Assembly: GCF_042649825.1 (NCBI RefSeq)
Contig: NZ_JBHSAB010000019.1
Coordinates: forward strand, 29,232 to 93,231
Origin: Legionella_C dresdenensis
Lineage (GTDB): Bacteria > Pseudomonadota > Gammaproteobacteria > Legionellales > Legionellaceae
Length of the DNA stretch: 64,000 bases
Direction: 5' to 3'
Each line of letters starts with the position of its first letter. Within the stretch, counting starts at the first letter, position 1. A program made the translations under genes and the position numbers. The notes beneath the pieces are model-generated. The model saw nothing but the letters and a program-made list of their open reading frames with translations, ran no database searches and had not been told where the DNA came from. Shown here in pieces: positions 61,557 through 64,000 of this stretch.

Positions 61557-61901
61557 TTAATCGTACATTAACTCATCAAGCGGCGTATAATCCTTACTGG
61601 GTCCGCCCTGAATCAATTCATTTAACACATCGGTCATACACAACAAGCGTAGGGAATTAGGCGTTACCTCATCAAAAATCACGCGTGTTCCTAACAGCGA
61701 ACCTTCTGCCTCATCAAATGTTGCCCCCAGGCCATAGCCCAGACACAAAGAACATAACTGATCCGCCCTTCTTGCTATGGCAGGTAACAGACCTGTTTCA
61801 GAAAACACTTCCTCATAGCTGACAAAGCGATCATTTAAATAAAATTTGGCATTCATTGACGCAGAGATCATTGCCAGACATTTACTAATATTAATATCCA
61901 T
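61557..61901 (-). CDS. icmS: Dot/Icm type IVB secretion adaptor IcmS
   Basis: The 114-residue acidic protein closely resembles Legionella IcmS as I know it: SKCLAMISASMNAKFYLNDRFVS, SETGLLPAIARRADQLCSLCLGYGLGATFDEAEGSLLGTRVIFDEVTPNSLRLLCMTDVLNELIQGG and YTPLDELMYD. IcmS forms a complex with IcmW and binds effectors at the coupling protein in the cytoplasm. It begins the base before the icmT stop ends, so the two are translated together. Both this length and the end are as in Legionella. No icmR or icmQ follows. Confidence 0.95.
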   Translation of the reverse strand: MDINISKCLAMISASMNAKFYLNDRFVSYEEVFSETGLLPAIARRADQLCSLCLGYGLGATFDEAEGSLLGTRVIFDEVTPNSLRLLCMTDVLNELIQGGPSKDYTPLDELMYD

Positions 61902-62162
61902 TTACCGCCACCATGGTTGAGATGACTTAACTCGCCCGGCAAAGAAACTACGCAACCAGCGCAGAAATACAGGTACCGTAAAGCCATAATGCTCAATAAC
62001 GCCAAAAAACACAGCAGATACCACAACCAGCATTGCCGTCCAGTATCGAATGTGCATCAGAAAAAGAAAAATAGGGAAAGCCGCACGTGCATCTACGATA
62101 AAAAAGCGTGCGCTTCTGGCAGAATCCCGCCAATGGGATGTAGCTGAAAAATTATCTGACAT
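61902..62162 (-). CDS. icmT: Dot/Icm type IVB secretion protein IcmT
   Basis: Start at ATG 62162, with GGAGG 5 bases upstream, giving the 86 residues usual for IcmT. The sequence WRDSARSARFFIVDARAAFPIFLFLMHIRYWTAMLVVVSAVFFGVIEHYGFTVPVFLRWLRSFFAG and its PWWR end fit IcmT. It is an inner-membrane protein with two helices needed for effector export and for host-cell exit. It is followed immediately by icmS, as in all known icm clusters, but icmR, icmQ and icmP are not next in line. Confidence 0.95.
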   Translation of the reverse strand: MSDNFSATSHWRDSARSARFFIVDARAAFPIFLFLMHIRYWTAMLVVVSAVFFGVIEHYGFTVPVFLRWLRSFFAGRVKSSQPWWR

Positions 62163-62294
62163 GGCATCCTCCATTCATTCGATGCTCTAGTAGTATATAC
62201 CCAAAACTCACCTAAAGGCGAGATTCAGGCATACCTCTGGCCAGAATAACAAAGTTTGCTTGATGCAGCGTAGTGTAAATAGAGTGTACTAAGG

Positions 62295-63443
62295 CTACAT
62301 TCCGCTACTTGCTATAACCGGTTCGTCCTCCGGGGTCGGCACCGGATTAATGTCTCTCAGACTGTAGTTTATAATTGACCAAGTGATAAATAACACTGAA
62401 TTAGTAGTGGGTGGTTTATTTCCCAAGCTACTTTTTGCCTTTAGAAGCCGGGTAATTTTATCTTCCTGACTTAACTCTTCATTTTGCATATCACTAATTA
62501 AGCTCCCTACCATCAATTGTATTTTTTCAGGGAGTGGGAGTAGTCTCATGAAGAACAGATTAGATTGAAACCGAGTTAGCAAGGGGAAGTCTTGAAGAAT
62601 CGAACTACCCTCATGAATCTCCTTTAATCGTCGCGTTACCGCTGCTGGATTAAACTGGGCAGCAGCCTCACCAAACCTGGCTATCTCAAATTTTGGTTTT
62701 GTTAATGATGCAAACTCTTGCTCTGTGCAATTAAGTTTCTGGTGATTAAATCGGACAAAAATTAATGTACGAAGTCTGTCTGATTTGAACTGGTCGGCAA
62801 CCTCTTGTAATTCAGAAAGTGACGTTATAAATAATGTTATTGGAACTATAAATAAAAAAAATTCTTTAGAGTCAAATGAAGGAAGTTTTTTCAAGCAGCT
62901 GTCAAATAACGCTCTTTTTTTAATAAGCGGGCCAAACTTCAAAATGGCAGCTCTCAATACACTTGGTGCAGTTATGGCAAATATGCCAGGTATTAGCGCA
63001 GGTTGGCCTACAAATTTTTTAAAGTAATCAACCATGTGATCTAATAATAACCGTTGAACTGCCCCTGCTTTTATCCATTTTTGATAAGGTGCAATATAGG
63101 CGCCAAAACTGGGCTTCTTATTTATTTGCTCTATAATAGATTTCGCTATAATTTCAGCAAGCTTGCCACGCGACCTTTCTGATAAATATTGACTAAAGTG
63201 TTCATAATTATCTGGATTTAGCCAATTCCTCAGTTTTGGTGCAACAAAATTCAGAATTTGTTGTTCAACTTCAGGAGAACTGGCTCTTTTCAAAATAAAG
63301 ACAGTGTTTGCATAATTAGTCAGTAATTCAGGAAATTTAGATTCAAGATATTTATCATCACTGTAAATTTCCTCAAATTGTGAATTAATAATAGCTAGTT
63401 GCTGGTTTTCTGAACTTTTTGCCAGGCGAGCTTTGATAGTCAT
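62295..63443 (-). CDS. Unknown helical protein upstream of icmTS
   Basis: Start at ATG 63443 (MTIKARLAKSSENQQLAIIN), with GGAG 7 bases upstream. The 382-residue product is helical, with alternating basic and hydrophobic stretches (KKRALFDSCLKKLPSF, EFFLFIVPITLFITSLSELQEVADQF), and a proline/acidic tail (NPVPTPEDEPVIASSGM). One hydrophobic segment near 200 could be a membrane helix, but there is no signal peptide. No family is recognised. It is on the same strand as icmTS with a gap of 132 bases; a host-directed role is only suggested by its surroundings. Confidence 0.5.
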   Translation of the reverse strand: MTIKARLAKSSENQQLAIINSQFEEIYSDDKYLESKFPELLTNYANTVFILKRASSPEVEQQILNFVAPKLRNWLNPDNYEHFSQYLSERSRGKLAEIIAKSIIEQINKKPSFGAYIAPYQKWIKAGAVQRLLLDHMVDYFKKFVGQPALIPGIFAITAPSVLRAAILKFGPLIKKRALFDSCLKKLPSFDSKEFFLFIVPITLFITSLSELQEVADQFKSDRLRTLIFVRFNHQKLNCTEQEFASLTKPKFEIARFGEAAAQFNPAAVTRRLKEIHEGSSILQDFPLLTRFQSNLFFMRLLPLPEKIQLMVGSLISDMQNEELSQEDKITRLLKAKSSLGNKPPTTNSVLFITWSIINYSLRDINPVPTPEDEPVIASSGM

Positions 63444-63651
63444 AGCGTTGCTCCACAATAAAAATGAATTATTATAACCCTAAATGTTCAAAAAGTAAAC
63501 AATATATTTTTCGGGGAAGTGAGCTCACAAATATCGCGTTGATCCAGCTCAGTGTAATAATGTTTATTCCTATTGCCGATTGAGTGTTATGCTGTAAAGC
63601 ACAACACTCATTTGATGACAGCATCAAGGCTACGTTGGGGGTATAATATAA

Positions 63652-63843
63652 TTAGGAATTAGGAGTGAAATCTTTGCGATCTAGTCTGGTATTGCATTCT
63701 ACAAGTAAATTAGCCATCATCTCATCGGAAAAACCACTGTTTTCCTGAGTTGTAAATTGCGGCTCTGCATTAGCCTTTTCTGTACCATTCACAGAATTTG
63801 CTTTACCTTCCAGGCCCGCTAAAATTAATTTTGTACTTGTCAT
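63652..63843 (-). CDS. Small hydrophilic protein, unknown
   Basis: Start at ATG 63843 (MTSTKLILAGLEGKANS), with AGGGGTG 4 bases upstream. The 63-residue product is hydrophilic and acidic, rich in N, E and T (NGTEKANAEPQFTTQENSGFSDEMMANLLVE). No hydrophobic core or signal peptide. The good ribosome-binding site argues for a real gene; no family is recognised. Confidence 0.5.
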   Translation of the reverse strand: MTSTKLILAGLEGKANSVNGTEKANAEPQFTTQENSGFSDEMMANLLVECNTRLDRKDFTPNS

Positions 63844-64000
63844 GAGCACCCCTAATAATATCCTGACACTACATAGTCTAACAAATTAAACTTAAGGATT
63901 TATTAAGCAAATTTCAGACCTGAGATTTCTTCTTTGTGCCGGACAATTTTTTTAAAAGCTGGTCTCCGGTTTATCAAAGAGAATCCAATTAGCCAATTTA

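Noticed and set aside
63903..63998. Minus-strand frame entering from the right edge
   Set aside because: Only about 31 codons are visible and two other frames are also open for part of it, so I cannot tell whether it is coding.
1..64000. tRNA or rRNA genes
   Set aside because: I looked for tRNA-like arms and conserved TTCGA loops and found none that fold; no rRNA-like sequence was seen.

Overview
The window looks like chromosome of a Legionellales gammaproteobacterium (Legionella or a relative). The decisive genes are icmT and icmS (61557-62162), parts of the Dot/Icm type IVB secretion system. In agreement, the AT-rich window is full of eukaryote-like or otherwise effector-like proteins: an LRR-SNF2 ATPase, a SET-domain protein, an ankyrin protein, an LRR/F-box-like protein ending in a CaaX box, a possible OspF/SpvC-like phosphothreonine lyase, and several large proteins I cannot place. 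Housekeeping genes (dut, coaBC, radC, algC-type phosphohexomutase, rdgB, queF, two map genes) show this is chromosome and not a plasmid.

Layout. 0-7.4 kb: end of a DUF4143 ATPase, an AlaX-like editing protein, two small P-loop proteins, a DUF6880-like fragment, a TPR gene with an in-frame stop, and a complete tripartite hipB-hipS-hipT toxin-antitoxin operon behind three evenly spaced palindromic operators. 7.4-12.3 kb: the LRR-SNF2 gene. 12.4-25.5 kb: acetyltransferases, a cyclase, an ABC exporter pair, a GAF-GAF-GGDEF gene with an in-frame stop, an L,D-transpeptidase, AlkB, a hydrolase, and a response regulator/HTH pair with a symmetric promoter region. 14.9 kb holds three 20-bp palindromes spaced exactly 27 bp apart. 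25.6-31.1 kb: gene remnants, a MITE with a 9-bp target duplication, two convergent methionine aminopeptidases, a cluster of three perfect DnaA boxes, and queF.

31.1-46.3 kb is the richest in effector candidates: SET protein with a repeat-derived 3' end, OspF/SpvC-like protein, ankyrin protein, an FAD oxidoreductase, two proteins (one at 25.9 kb, one at 41.6 kb) sharing a C-terminal module, a protein with three 24-residue repeats, and another unknown, interrupted by a small YafY/VOC/GyrI-like operon. 46.4-56.9 kb is mostly housekeeping: rdgB-elaA-TPR methyltransferase-helical protein, then coaBC-dut-phosphohexomutase divergent from radC, then an FAD monooxygenase. 57-64 kb: the CaaX protein, small metabolic enzymes, icmTS, a large unknown helical protein just upstream of icmT, and a small protein.

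Taken together, the window couples part of a secretion machine (IcmS is an effector adaptor) with a set of likely substrates. Gene decay is also evident: two genes are broken by single in-frame stops and at least four are short remnants. Several families of dispersed hairpins sit in the gaps. Functions are assigned from motifs read by eye; no database search was possible.
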